From positions 1,984,001-2,048,000 of the forward strand of contig QEYB01000448.1 in the NCBI GenBank assembly GCA_017562135.1: a stretch of DNA of 64,000 nt, in the 5' to 3' direction. Source of the DNA: Dipylidium caninum (lineage: Eukaryota > Platyhelminthes > Cestoda > Cyclophyllidea > Dipylidiidae). A program made the position numbers and the translations under genes. Of the stretch, positions 10,747-35,300 are shown piece after piece; position 1 is the first letter of the stretch; the number at the start of each line of letters is the position of its first letter. The notes under the pieces are model-generated. The model was not told where the DNA came from. It did no database searches and was given only the letters and a program-made list of their open reading frames with translations.

Positions 10747-13700
10747 GTTAAAAAATCCGCCGGCGCCATAAATCAAGGTGAATTGCGCATCAGGACCCCA
10801 GTGAAACAGGTTACTTACTTATGTGTTAACGAAGTAGGTCGTGAGGAGAGGCGTGAATGACTCCCACGTGAGATATCAGATGAAAATTAACTCGGAGGAA
10901 TGTGCACTTCCTTTCCTTTTAACTTTAATACCTAAAAGCACCCCGTTTGTAGACTGTCGGAGGGGAAGAGGGCTTCTACGCAGTGAAAATGAAAGAACGC
11001 GACATTGTTGTCAGTCCTAACGTGTCATTATCCCTCGCTTCTGTCTTTTCTTTCTAGTAACAAACCACTTTTCCTGACACGCACCTGACGATCTCATCGA
11101 AGCGGCTAGAACGCAAAGTTTCTGGTCTCTTCGCAATTCGGGGGGTTGTCCTCCCCCTGCAGGATGTCACTCAACCTCACAAACAAAGGTCTCCTCTTGC
11201 CAGGGCTTTTTTGACTTGTAAAACAAAGTCGGATAGTCGCTCTTCTGACCTGCTTGTCATTCCGACAGGCCTCGAATACGACCCGGCTACGTCAGCCGCC
11301 CACGTTTTAGCCTCTGGCACTTCCTCTCCGCCCACATTCACTTCCCTTTACCTGGTTGTACCACATGAGCGTGACAAATGCCGATTGTCTCGCAGTCTTA
11401 AAAATGCGATGTCTTTGATGATGTACTTTCCTTTTGCACTTTTATTTACCAGTTAGATGCGGTGGACAAAGGGGGCAGCACGAAAGTGACTTCTTTAAAT
11501 GAATTTTGCGTCCGCCTTTCCTCTCTTCTCCTGTACACAGCAAGACGGCGAGGCTTTCACGACTTTTCGGGTCACGAGGCTGGTCTGCAGTGGACCGCCT
11601 CAAGCACTAACAAAACATTCCACACTTTTGCAGGAGCGGTGAGCACAAATGGGATTTCGGCGGAACACCCAGGGGCTGCACCGCCAAGAGCGGCATTTTG
11701 CTCGCAAACCTGGTAGTAGTTCGCCTCACAGCACATGTGATTTCTCGTCTGTCCAGACTAGAAAGAACGCCTGCTTTTTGGGCATGGCATTTCGCAGTAA
11801 AAAATCCTAACCGAATTTCAATGCTGTTGCCACTTCTTTATTTGCATGATCATGTGACCGACGACCACTTCCCACTTGCTGCCCGACCCGAAGTGCGGGA
11901 GCCAGACACACCGCAACCCTCGTGGCGCTTCGAGGGGACTGACTGTCATCAGGACACGGTCCATCACCAAAACTACATGGGCGAGGGTTGGTAAAGTTGG
12001 CAGGAGTGCTTTGCACCGTTGCTCTTGACCTCTCGGATCCTTGGCGGGCCTACCCGCATTCTTCGGATGATTGTGTGTCGCAAAGACTCGAGAGGTCATG
12101 CGCGCCGAAGGTGTAGGCGATGTAGCGTGCATCATTTGAACACACTTTCCACCGCCAATGTACGGCGGACACCCCCCACTTTCCTCGTGACCACAGAGAC
12201 TGCGACGCCTTACTGATTACCAGCACTTTGGCATATATGTCCACCGTACCTCCCAACAAAAGCTCGTTCATCAGTGCTGCAAGCTGATCCACGACTTTGG
12301 ACTAGAGAGAGACCGGAAAGGGGCGAGTAACCGACACTCCGGCATTAAGAGCACATTGTGGTAATGGCGAAGAACGTTCATACATGCTCTGCGAGTGAGC
12401 AGAACTAGGGAATGCAGGTGTGAAGAATTTGAAACTGATCCAGATCCTCTCACAACTGTCTCACCGCGCCGTAAAGACAGAAGAGGGGAATATCTTAAAG
12501 GTTTAGCACCCTCTGCCCTGTTGGAGACGAGGAGATTTGAACGTAGGTAGAGAGGGTCTTGCTGTTTCATCCATTACTGCAGTCATGCCGATTCAAAAGA
12601 TGACAAGAAAAGCCACTCTTCGCAATGCTTGGACGTAGTTGATCGGTCGACGTTTATCTGCGTCTGCCACAGCCGCAATGGACCCGGCAGTGTTACCCTC
12701 AGCCCGGATGTCCTATTGTCAAAATGACTCCGTTAATCATGTAGTTGACGGTCTTTTCGACACACCTCTCGGATTACTACAAAATTAAGACCAGACCTCA
12801 GCTTAAGGTCAACCGAAGCGCGAGTTGAACTTCCTTGTTGGCACAACTGCAATTAAACAAACTGACAAATAAAAGGGCACAAATGAGGCCCTCGGAGCTC
12901 CACTTCTCCCCTGCACAATGTACTTCCAGCTGTGTCAATGGCCACTTGGTGTGTGGGACCGAGGGGGAGTTGTCCAACCCCCAAGTGGCACGTGCCTCCA
13001 GTCAATTTAACAAAATAACGGTTTACCTCCCACCACTTCAGCCTATTTCTTGTAGCCTCCATATCCTCGAGCTTGGAGACTACCTTCGACTTCTATGTGA
13101 GGTGACCATTCAACTGCGGGTTGGGATGACCACACCGTCTAAGTCGGTGCGTCGTGATCCCAGTGCGAATGCTTAGGGTAATCCAAGTTTTGGAGCTATT
13201 CAGTCCTACCCTCCGCTTCGGCACCCCTTCACACAGCAAGGCGGTTCGCCACAGCTTCTAGACTTATTTTAAAGCACTTGTTCAGCTCTACTTCTGATGA
13301 AATGCTTCGCTTCATCCTCTTTAATCGCCCTGCAATGAGATTTATCTCCGACTTGGCTGGCTGCAATGCCTCCTCAACACAACTTCATATCTTTTACAAC
13401 TTTGCACCCCGACATATTTCAATAACTCCCGTTTAGGAATGAGTTGTGAATTCGACTAGCTTGGAAGGATCGGTGCCCTCTGTCTTAGCACGACTGCGCG
13501 TCTCTCGACCTTATAGAGAGTATTTGCGGACTTTCACCACACCTTATTCTAAGCGCTTAGCACAAGGGTCGCTCCCCGCACGTTTACCTAAGTCGTCAGG
13601 CCCAACGTACGGGTAATAAAAAGAAAAATATCTGCCGGCACTTCCCCTCCATTTGCATCCGTGTAACTGAAGGTCCCGAACAGTTCCGCTTGGTGCCAAA

Positions 13701-15529
13701 AATCCCGGTTTTCTAGAGGGTATTGTTGCCAAAATGAATAAAATGTATTAATGCGTTACCAATAAGGTAAATAGAAGTAAAATTCAGAACAATAATAACA
13801 AGAGAAATAAGAAAATAAAGCAAATGTTTATGTGATGATGTCATGAGTACGCCGGAAAATGAGGAATAATAGTAAGTAAATAATAACAGGCAAGATAGAA
13901 AAGGCCAAGGGAGGAGAAAAATGGGTTTGACGGGGGGATGGTCAAGAGGTCATTTGACAAAGAGAGCGATAAAGTCCTCAGGAGAGAGCAGACGCACCTT
14001 CGGAGCCTTTTCTGGCCGATAGCAAGGGTGACCCAGCAGCTAAAATGAGCCACTCAAAGATGGTTACTAAGCCAACAAGGCACCCTGTCAGGATGAAAGG
14101 CAGTCTGGGCCATACCACATATCTTAATAGCCTATTTGTCGTTTGTATATGAAGATGATGCAACTGTCTTCAAAGTAGACAGGCCACAACCTCAATGGTA
14201 GGCGATTCAATCAGTACTATCAAGTGCCATGATTTCTTCAGCCAACAAACACGCTAAAGCACAAAAGAATGGCTATAAATTGAACCGGGATGCCTACTAA
14301 AACCACACTTCAGGTGTGGGCGATCAAAGAGAATTGCCTAGATGTATTACTGGTGGCACATGACGGCTAGACGCATATCTCTGTTACAAGACGCTAAAAA
14401 AGGTGAAAGGGCAAAAGTTGCCTCAAGCTGTGTTGAAAAAGTTGCCTCCCTTTTACTGCACATTTCATACGTGGCCCCAGTGTAAGATGTCAAAAGTGAG
14501 GACAAATCGTTCTCTGACCGCTTACCTACCCCAGCGGACAAGTGGCCTGAGATAAGCACAGATATCGAGTTTAATTGAGTGTTGAAAAGTACGGACATTC
14601 ATCAGTCCTTGGGATTACAAGTACTGGGACAATTTCTAACACCTCAGACTTTAAAGCCATCGAAATTCGAAGGACTTTCCACCATCACGTGACTCAGAGT
14701 AGCAACAGACTATACTTCCCAATGCAGGCATTCAAATTTGTTCGCGTCAAGTCGACGCTTGTCAAAAGACGCATAAGAGGCTGGAAATTTGCAAACTATG
14801 AGAATAAATAGTCATACGTGTTTCAAGCGATTACTAAAAGAGAAACCTGAAGTTAGAGGTAAAGAGAGGCACGGTAGTGAAGCCATCTGATTTCGGAAGG
14901 CCAAGAGTGACTGGTGAAAATAACATTTTTAATCCCTTAAATCGGTGGTGAGTGCTACCAAACTTTTTTATACTACGAGCTAAGACAAAGCCGTTTCGGT
15001 AGGATGCGACGGAAATGGCACCAAAGCTGCGCAACGCATCACCATAGCTTAAGATTCAAATAAACCAATGATAGTAAGAAAGAAAAGGGAAGTAAATTCC
15101 TGCGTGCTGAAAAGGCCTTTCACCAAACCATACATATTTGCCAGTTTAACACAAAGGGACAAAAGACGCAACAGTCTAAGGTGTAACAAGAGGTGAAAAA
15201 TTCTCGGTAGAATTCACAGAGGATAAATTCAGTAAACAGTAAAAAGTTAACGTTTATTGAAAGCAGAGCTTCCCATCGATTAGTGCGAGGGATATGGTTG
15301 TCTTGTAAACTGATTTCCCAGTAAAGATGATAAGATATAGGCGACAACAGACTGTCTAACAGGAATCTTAACGACTCTACGTGGTCTAGCACTCATTTTG
15401 CGTTTTAAAGTTGAGTCAAGGAAAAAATCCGAAAAAATTAATGTACCTGTAACTTGTCTACGCAGCGATCAATCCATGCCATTAAAAGCATATTATAAAC
15501 AGTGAGAAAACTTTATACGCAGAAGCTTG

Positions 15530-17430
15530 CTACAAATAAAAGGCAATGAAACATTTAAGATGGTGACGCACCATCCAATAAAGACAGGAGCAGTTTTCGC
15601 AGATACCCAGGCAAGCAGAGTAGACTTGTTGCTCACCGAAACGACGAAGGAGGCGAATGTAAGCACGACGCCAATTACACTCTCTTATGCCACCATTTTC
15701 GGCGAGAGAGCCCGCGGTAGGGGCAACCGCCTTCCAGCTAGCACGACCGAACTGAACCGACATAATCTGATTGGGTGTGAAGCTGCGAGTAGCCAGTCGA
15801 CGCCAAAGCACTTCGTCGTTTACCACCAATGCCAGGATGGGTGAGGCTAAGGAGGCCGATTCCAAGTCTTCTGGGCTATTAACATTCGCCACGATGCGTT
15901 TCAGGCACTCTAAAGGGAGGGCCTCCAATCGTGTTCGTCCACCCTCCGACTGAGAACTTGGATTGCGTGCACAGCTCACATGAGAATTGTATTCATCAGT
16001 AGCTTTCATTAGGTTCTACAATATAAGGTGTTACTACTATCATTAGGTAGTCTTACGTTGCGCTTTACTGATATATTGACGCTAAGTGCTTGTTCTGCTG
16101 AAGTTATTTAGAAGTGCATTATTCTCCCCAACCACGAGACATCGAGCTTGCACTTCTAGAAAAAATAGCTTCTTGATAGGGATGATATGCTGCGGTGTCC
16201 AAGATATTTGGAACATACCCACTAAAAAGTTTGTGAAATCATCTTATCTTTTGATAAATTTGTACTGCATTCCAACAAAGCATAGCAAACTGACAATAAT
16301 AGGAAAAGCAATGAAAGCAAATGTCCTGCACCCTAACCAACTCAATATCCATGTTAAGAAAATGAACTTCTTTAACTGATTTTTTCAATTATCAAAAAGC
16401 AGAATAGTTACTACAAGGGGTTCCGTATCCTCTACCCTTTCAACTGAAGAATGAACCAAAAATAACCAAAAATATTTCCCTGCCTGAAACAGTTGGATAT
16501 GTCGTGATGTCAAGAAAAATTTCAAAAAGCTATTAAACAAGTTTTACACGTTTTAAAACAATAAAATAACAAGGAATTGCTGACAAGTTTCGCATCCTGT
16601 TAAACAAAGAGAAAGTTTATGCAGCTTGTAAACTTTGCGAATGGAAAAATTCAAAACTAGGTCTAGAGACGGTGAACACACGAAAATGCTAGATTCAAAT
16701 AAACGAGCCTGCTTGATGTCGAAATCGTTCAAGGTCGCTTCCATTTTATGCAGAGAACTCCAGTGATTGGCCCAAAGCTGTGAGCTTCCAATGTGGTCGT
16801 ACTCATGGCGTTCCAGACTTGACCGCAGCGTTTCAAGCAGTTGTCGAAAGACCAGAGTTTGATTACAACTTCCCAGCACTAAGAAGCATGAATGTAAGAA
16901 ATAAAACGCCTTACCTTGGTTCATAATGACTTTCAACAATTCGATAATGTAGAGCTGAGATCGACCAGTCAGTGTGTGCAACTTGTCATCTAACAATCGA
17001 CGAACCAGCTAAGAGTCAGAAGAGGAAAACATCTTATTACTTTACACACGTAATTAAAACGCCGGATGTCCCTTATAGCCGATTTCATGTCCAACTTAAG
17101 CAACGCGTCGGTTATCGTACTGACATTAGCAATTTCCCGTGTGCTGCTCAGATTAATACGGATGTGAGGTTGAAAGCAGACAATGTTGGCTAGCATAGAT
17201 TCAAATTCCTCGGTGCTAAGTCGATCGTCAGTGAGAGACTGACGATAGATTCTATAATATAGAAATAAGTTGGAAAGCAAATTTTTGAGCAACCTTTTTA
17301 GAGCGACATCGTTCATATTGGCAAAAACCTTCTCGCGCCAGTCTTTGGCATTTTCCCACGTATTGCCCTCTTCAGGGGACTTGATCCACTTCTCACCCGG
17401 ACATCTCCAATCAGGGCTAAGGAATGGCAT
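15530..17430 (-). CDS. FBXO32-like: F-box protein of the FBXO25/FBXO32 (atrogin-1) family
   Basis: Substrate receptor of an SCF ubiquitin ligase, by family. Coding exons on the minus strand: 17041-17430, 16915-17008, 16682-16878 and 15530-16015, 1167 nt or 388 residues (human FBXO32 is about 355). The start MPFLSPDWRCPGEKWIK matches the family N-terminus, as does LDMKSAIRDIRRFNYV. The middle helices contain FRQLLETLRSSL and W.SSLHKMEATLNDFDI. The F-box follows as LPLECLKRIVANVNSPEDL...LWRRL, and the family C-terminal block appears as CNWRRAYIRLLRRF and YSACLGICENCSCLYW. Introns 1 and 2 are only 32 and 36 nt; intron 3 is 666 nt. The linker before the F-box is about 30 residues longer than in vertebrates and contains a 30-nt GT-AG segment. 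The end after the YW residues is uncertain: the usual SVSLSPQDF-type tail is absent. FBXO25 versus FBXO32 cannot be decided. Confidence 0.88.
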
Positions 17431-18657
17431 TACCGCAGCAAATCTATCTACAAAAATTAAGTGGTTATTCATAACTGGGGTTTGCGCAGACAAATAAACC
17501 AAATGCGGCATGAAAGTAAATAATATCAAAGTAGGTCCGTAGAACACCACCAAAGCAAAATAAACCAAACAATATGGTAGCTAAAGGAGAAGCAAAAAAG
17601 CCTTTTGAAAAAATCCGAGTTTTAGGAATTCGATACAAAGATGGCGTTTTCGCAAAACACGCACATGCCCATTGGCTTTAAAAGGTGTAACGCTAATGCA
17701 TAAAAAGCCGGTCCCAAAATCATTAATTAATTAAATATAACCATGTGAACAAGAGTACCGTTGACAAATTATCTACAGAGGCTGACTGGCAACGCCCCCG
17801 AGGCATCAGAATCAAAATGGTCGCGGACATCCAAGGCCTTCTACGGTTGGTTATAATTAGTTTTGTTAATTTAAACTAGTAATTAAAACAAAAAAGGTTA
17901 CTTTAAAAATAACTTTACAATAATGAAAAAGGTTTGGTAAGGAAAGATTTTGTGTGAATCACGTTATTTTTTTTGAAGACTTTATCCGAAAGCGAACCGC
18001 TTTTGCATTGTGAAGACAAATCTTCAAACGGTTTTATTAAACGGAATAGTGGAATGACCGTACCCTACTTTATTTAATTTTTATGTACGGGCATAATTAA
18101 TTTTATTTAAATTGGTTGTCATTTTGAAGTTAGATTATTCTTGGACAGCAATCATTCTTCAGTTGTTCGAATCGATCAACAATTTTTATAACCCGGCAGT
18201 ACGGCGCCCAATATTATGGTCTCGGAATGAGCGGTACGTAGTGTGCGGGTTGGCGATCTCGCGTCTTCCTATTACTTCTACTTCTACATGGTTATCACGT
18301 ATAATCTTGACGTAATTATTCTTGGTCCAAATACGGCTTTTCCTTACAAATAACCATCTCTTATCTTTGTATTTTTTTTTGTAAGTCGTCTTTTTTTAAC
18401 CGTCTTTAACTGATTAGTATATTTTATCTACTACATTTATACTGCATAGCTTCTTGATGCAGATTTTATTTTGTGCGTATGACGGCTTTTTGTATCACAC
18501 TGGGTGATTTATTTTAGTAAGGTGTACCAGTTTACTTCAAGACTATGATCAAATCCGACCAGCTATTTGACCAACATTGCTTTGCCCTTATCTTTCCTCT
18601 AATTCTTGAACTTACTTATTTACCCTCCGCAATTTTAATTCGGCTTCTCATATGCAG
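17431..18657. other. divergent intergenic region and GSK3 5' region
   Basis: About 1.2 kb of AT-rich DNA between the divergent F-box gene and GSK3. It must contain the 5' exon or exons of GSK3 unless these lie elsewhere, because the first exon I can support opens in the middle of a codon. I could not identify that exon. An ATG at 17817 is followed by a short open frame with no resemblance to the GSK3 N-terminus. Confidence 0.4.
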
Positions 18658-29303
<10,646 letters not shown>

Positions 29304-32300
29304 AATCCTTTTCCCCAATGTTGCCACGTTCATGAAAGTGTGTTGCGTCTCAATTCACTGTCTGCGTCCTTTATTGTTTTCCCTTATTGCAGATCGGAAC
29401 CGTCTTTTGCAATATTTCCATCGTGTCCTTAATTAAAAATACCCGAAGGTTTAATCTTTATGTCTGGTGTTAGAGCAGGACTGGATAAACTCGGATATTC
29501 TATAATCTTTAGTTTTTTTTTTCTTTCTGACTATAATTTCTGTTCATTTTACAGTTTATGTGACAGGAACCGGGAAGATTAGATAGAGACCATATTTGGT
29601 GACGTGTTGGCTGATAAGCGATTAGCATCTCAAGGCGATTTTGGCCCTTTTCAAATTCTTCAACCAATTATTATAACTGTTAATCGTGGATTCTCATCAA
29701 ATTTAGAGGACATTTTGCTACTAAAATATTTTCAGTACGTTTGGGTAGCGTTAATAAGTACAGAATCTCGATATATATGATACACAAACCGTTCACAGCG
29801 GTCCGCGGGAAATTTTTTTCTTTTTTTAACTTCACAAAGACCTGGCGAGTCTAATCCTGTGACCCTTTTTTAGTCATGCCTGTGGACAAACTAATTTTTC
29901 ATTCCAATGGCAATAGTTTCTTCTCTAGGCGAAAACGTTGATTTTCGCGTCGCCACATTTTTGGTACATATATAAATGGCCTTATTCTCTTCGGTCAACA
30001 TTGCCCTCGTGAGAAATTTCATCTGCATTCCTTAGACGACTAGCGTCGTAGTTCTGACACCGAAAGTAGACAGTCATCTTAGGAAAGTATTTGTTATGCG
30101 CGCTCTTTTAAGTGCCTCATTCTTGTTAATTATTTTTTTATTTCCTTCGCCTTATTCTTTCAGTCATAAGACTTTCTCATGACGCCTTTTTTTCAACCTT
30201 TGAAATTAAGCAATTATTAGTCATGAATATTGGTGTTATCAGATCTCCGACTTGGGAGAGTTGGGTCTCTTCATTGCTTCATTTGGACTGTCTTTAGGAG
30301 CTTCCCTATTTCCTGTGAAAGGTCTATCAGCTATGGTGTGGACCTCTCTTGTCTATGACCCCTTTATAGTACGTTTTCTCCCCCCCGAACGTGCCATTTC
30401 TTTTGACCGTGATATTAAGCTGATAAACGAAGGTCACATGCTAAACTCTCAAAATTTGGTCTATAATTTTCATTTACCTCAATTGTGATATTATGAAGTA
30501 GACTACTCTGGTAATGGGAAAATAAAGCCCTTCATTTATTTAAAATTTTTGTTTTCAATTTCTCCAATTTCCAGTGTTCGTGCCAAAGTGTTAATTGTGG
30601 TTTTCGGCTTTGCCCTCATCGAAATTACACTGAGGGAGAAGTTGACGGTCGATTTTTTCTGGAGCCTTCGAAGTGAAAACACTTGTAATTAACTCATTCA
30701 TGCTGGCTTTTGCTATTCATCTTGTGTTTTATTGAGCATATTTGGCCACACGGTTATCTGGCGAAAAAATAACAGTGTCTCAACCCTCGCTTTTATGTTT
30801 GCCACGCGCCTAATTTCTCCCATTTGGACAAATGCCAGTGTGAAGCATACTTTACCCCATGCCAAGCATGGCGCAGGCTATTTCTTACTCAATCAAACGA
30901 GCCAAATGTATTCAGAAGTTTTCCTTAGTGGACCATGCTTCGGCAACGATAAAAAATTCATCTAAGTCCTTCTCTATTTATCATTTTGCCCGTGCCTAAT
31001 GCGTCTGGTCTTTGACGATTTGGTCCTTCAGTTCATTACCCGTCTCTCCCTATCCGTCTTCGCTGTCGCTGTAGTAGATCATCGTTGTTGGTCTGTGTAT
31101 TATATTTTTATGGGAATTAAGATACCTGGCTCTCTTTTCCTCAAATTTTTAAGGGGCTCGTTCTTATTGACGCTTATCACTTGGGCTGGCCGTTTGCTTA
31201 TATGCCTCTGCGGTGCATTCCTACCGGTTTTTTCACCATTTCCCTACTTCGTACCCCATTTGTGCCTGGCATTTCGTCTAGAAAATGCCCTTTAAGTAAT
31301 CTTGGTTGATTATTTTTTACGACACTTCTATACGACTTGGCCAATTGGGTTCTCCTCACATCTCATCCACGATCGTCATCCTCATCTCACCCAACAACCT
31401 CACCTCCCCTCTGTTGAGACCATTCTTTGTCTACCTGAAACCAGCCAATAGGATAAAAGACCAACCCGCAAAATATTTTCGATTGCCGCAATCTTCTTTT
31501 TTGCTTTGTTTTTCGAATCACCTGTCCGAATGATTTGTTTTGACTCCGCGTTATATAACCGGTACTTGGACCACCCATGGATTTTGTGATTTTACTTAGT
31601 TTTTTCTTCACGTGAACTTCCCTTTCCCGTCTAAAGAAATGCTGCCGCGGTCGTTATGGTGATGTTAGTGACACCAGCAGGGGCGTTTTTATGCCCTCAC
31701 ATGTGATCTGCCCTTACCAAAAGTGCTCTCTTATGTGCTTTAGGATTTGCCATTTCTTACGACCACAATACTGTCAAGTCCGGTCCGCGCTCCTACTCCT
31801 TCTTAGAAGGAGCATTTTTCTTACCATAATTTCTCTGCCCTCTACTTATCTGCTTTTAACTAACTCATCTGAGTTAAGTAAATTGTCAGCAGTAGCTCGT
31901 TGACGTTTGTTTCGAGCCAATTTTTAAAATTACAACTTTTTCACCATTTAGTTTTGTTCGTGTCCGTTCGACTATCTTGAGCACAGGCCCCCGTTGGTGT
32001 TGGTGCTAGTTCGGACGACGCCATAGTGGAATGTCTAACTGACGTCGAGATAAAAACCGAAGGTTGAGTGTTGGTCGTCCGCTCGTAAGACGCGTCGAAG
32101 GCAGGAGGGGGAATCGCGCCTTGTTGAAAAATGAATGACCTCGTCTAGGCGAAACTTAGCCCAGATTTTGACTGATGCCTGTTAGTCTCATCCAATTTTC
32201 CCTCTCTTACTGGTCATACCCTCGAATGACGTAAGAAGACTACTTTCTTTTTACAAAATCCTCCTTTCTGAACTGCTATTTTTTTACCCTCGGAAAGTAT

Positions 32301-35300
32301 TTTAGGCTTTGTGACAAAGAAATTGCGCTAAAGGCGACGAGGTAATCACACTTCTTCGCCATCTCTGTTTCCTGGCTTTCGCTCTTTTACACTCCACAGC
32401 CATGATAACACTTTATTCACTTCGGGTTGACATCGCCTTCCTGTCCTGTAATATGGCGGATTTGTTTCGGTCGTCGGCCTTATCTGTTGGCGATCGTAGC
32501 AGTGAAGAGGCCTTATCAGCGAACACCAGGACTGACGCGTTTTCGTGGTGGCCCAGGCTGCTGGGCATTCGTGCGCGACATGCGGGCATGCATCCAAGCA
32601 AGTACTTTTACCAACGGAGTCGCGGAGGATGTTTTACTGCCACAGCCTACTTCTCCCACAGATTTTCCTTTTTTTGTCATTTCCACGGGTGGTGGACGAT
32701 TGCGATTTTTTATCTTTACGTGGGAAAAAATCATTGTGTGCATGCTTTTGTGTTTCCAAGCCCATTCATTCTTGTTGCTTGGAAAGCCTGTAACTTGTAT
32801 TGCGGGCTCATCTTTTTTACTCTTTACGCTAGTAATGTCTTCCTTCTGCGTCCGGCTAGTTGCGTTGTTTAGTGCGTGTACTAACTTGAGGGGAGTTTTT
32901 TCATGTAGGCGAAAGCTGAAATACCAATTATGTCCGTTCTTAATTAATTCATTAGCCACTTATTATTCATTAATCATTTTGCTGACCTCGAACGTGCAAT
33001 AGACTCGTCTTTCTTGCGAGACGGCTATTTCTGAGCCTTCCACCTCCCGACTTTCCCATATCACAGGAGAAATGCTCAAACTTAAACCCAATTTACCTCT
33101 ATTTTGTAGAAATTAATGGTGTAGTGTTTATGCTTGAAAAATATATATCTTCATCTTAATGGGAAAAGGGGACTGCAGGGTATTTTACTCGTTGTTACTC
33201 CTCAAACCCCCCCTCCCGTTCCGTTCACCTTCACTACTTTCCACGTCTCAAAAAGTTATTTCACTCCTGCGTTTTCTATTTTTTCATGTGGTATAAGTAA
33301 TTTAATAATCTTATCTCCTCACCAGTTCGTTGCAAAGAACCAACTATTTCGGCAATGTTGCTACTAAAAATAGTTAATAAGATGTTACAACCCATATGAA
33401 TTCGGAACCGCCTGTGTCTGTGTCCTAAAGGCCCGACAGTGTATGTGACCTTAGTTTGCCTGAACTCCACGAAGATGGTAACACATGCATGATTTTCTTA
33501 AAATCCTTTAACTGTCGCTTTAGCCTCGGTGCCTGTTTTCTACGCTGCTCTCGGCATAATCTAAAAGCCAAAAATAGCCACTTAGAACCTTTTTTAGCGT
33601 CACGGATTTATTACCCGCTGCCTTGCTTGCCAAACGTTTTTTGGATATATCTTGAGTAGTCATTGCCAGCAGATTTCACCTTCGGCACCATAAAAGTTGG
33701 GTGGGGGTACGCTGGGGAATGTCTTCTCCATCCTGGCAACGGGTACGTGAAACCTATTACCCCTCGAGTTGCCTCTGATTTTGTGGACGGCTACATGTAA
33801 GGACGTCTCCAGCATATCCTACCGCCACATACAGCTGCATCGTCTTCAGAATCACGACTACTCTTAGTCGTTGAAGATCGAAAACTTTCTTCTAAAATTT
33901 CAACTCACTTTGTAATTGAGGCAATTGATGATGCATCTAATCACGTTGGGTGTTGATAAGTGCGAGAAAATTTCATTCACGTGATCACTCGGAAATGATG
34001 TTGTTGGTGAAACAGTATTGTAGGATTCAAGGAAATCACGGGGTGGTACCCCAGGTTGAAATTAGCAGAACAAACCAACGTTTCCGAACGGCTTAAGCTG
34101 GCATTGACATACAAAGAAGCCCTTATTGTTTAGTCAGGTATTTCCTCTGTGAACGCCTTAAGCTTACGCGGCAATACGTGGAATCTTCCGACTTGTTGTC
34201 TTGGAAGTTAATTAATAAATCACTTTGAAAAGGATTAGTTAATGACCATTAGCATAAATCCGGGATGTATTTTTCTTCGCTGATAACCACAATAGAGAGG
34301 AGCATTTAACCACACACCAAATTGTATACATTTGGTGAAAAGGTGTTGAGGATTTTTTTTCCGTCCGGTGTGAATTTGAGAGTTTACTGCCAACCCGAGG
34401 TATATCTCTTGTTGTAGAGAAAGAGGCAAATCCTGAGATAATCATGAAGCTGATTCCTGCCCACCTGGCCAGCCAGACGTCTGGAGCTGACTTCTCTGTG
34501 GAGGATGGTGCTGGCGGCTGTGGGAGGGGCTCTCTTTCAGAGACTACCATGACGGCAGTGAATGCGGGGACTGTGGCGGAGGAGACGGGGGCGAGGGCAA
34601 TGACACAGAGTTCCGACATACCCCTCTCGGTCAGTGAGGAAAATGTTCCGCCGCGGTCTCTGCGCTCTAGCGGTCGCCTCTCCCCCGAGATGCAGAAGCG
34701 CCTTTGACTGCACTTATTTGGGGTTGCACGCCATCTCCCCTTATTGGCTCGTCCCACTATTGTTGTACACATACTCATACGGCCACGGTCGTAATATTAT
34801 CTCTTGGAAAACTGCACCTCTTTCTCTCCCTCACACCTTGTAAATGATACGTGGCAATGCGCTGGACCCCTTTCTTCACCCTCCCGCACTCGCACACGCC
34901 CGGCCTCATTGCCCCGCCGCTGCCACCACCACCGCAAGTCATTTTCTGTATTTGCTTTTATCCTCCTTGATTTTGTGTGTGGACGTGTTTATGTGCGCGT
35001 ATACGGCAGAGACCTAGCAGATTGTGTAAAATTGTTTTTTGTCTCCTCGGAAGTGCCCTCTTTCCCGCGTACACGCACACACAGTCGACATATATGCACT
35101 TGTGTGTTTGCTTGACTCTTCTTCATCGCCTCTGCTACCGCTAAGGTTGCCGCGAGAGGATAGGCAAGCTGTGCGCAGGAAGGGCTAAACAACTTGGCAT
35201 TCAGGGGCGCTCGTGGAGGTGGATTCGCCTGCACAGGGATTTGGGAGGATTTAAGTTACGATCTGGAGAAGTTGCTGGGCGAATAAATGCGGAGGTGGGC

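Larger units (their letters stand above)
8879..15529. other. gene-poor stretch between the aldolase paralogue and the F-box gene
   Basis: About 6.6 kb in which no open frame matches a family I know. 8881-9080 is GC-rich, with a CCGA repeat near 9003-9020, and is probably the aldolase 5' region. 9.4-13.5 kb contains many short open frames on both strands with no consistent splice logic. A 22-bp identical segment occurs at 9570-9591 and 10725-10746, in flanks that look loosely alike, which hints at old interspersed repeats. From 13.7 kb the sequence becomes AT-rich. Confidence 0.4.

Noticed and set aside
14834..15034. Minus-strand frame as a possible last exon of the F-box gene
   Set aside because: Weak resemblance (FSPVTLGLPKSDGF) to the family tail, but spacing, acceptor and key residues do not fit.
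17817..17861. ATG frame upstream of GSK3 as its first exon
   Set aside because: The short peptide does not resemble a GSK3 N-terminus and no donor gives the phase required at 18658.
32427..33002. 191-codon plus-strand frame in the desert, with a 147-codon frame opposite
   Set aside because: No recognisable domain. The hydrophobic stretch comes from T-rich DNA, and both strands are open at once, as expected by chance in this composition.
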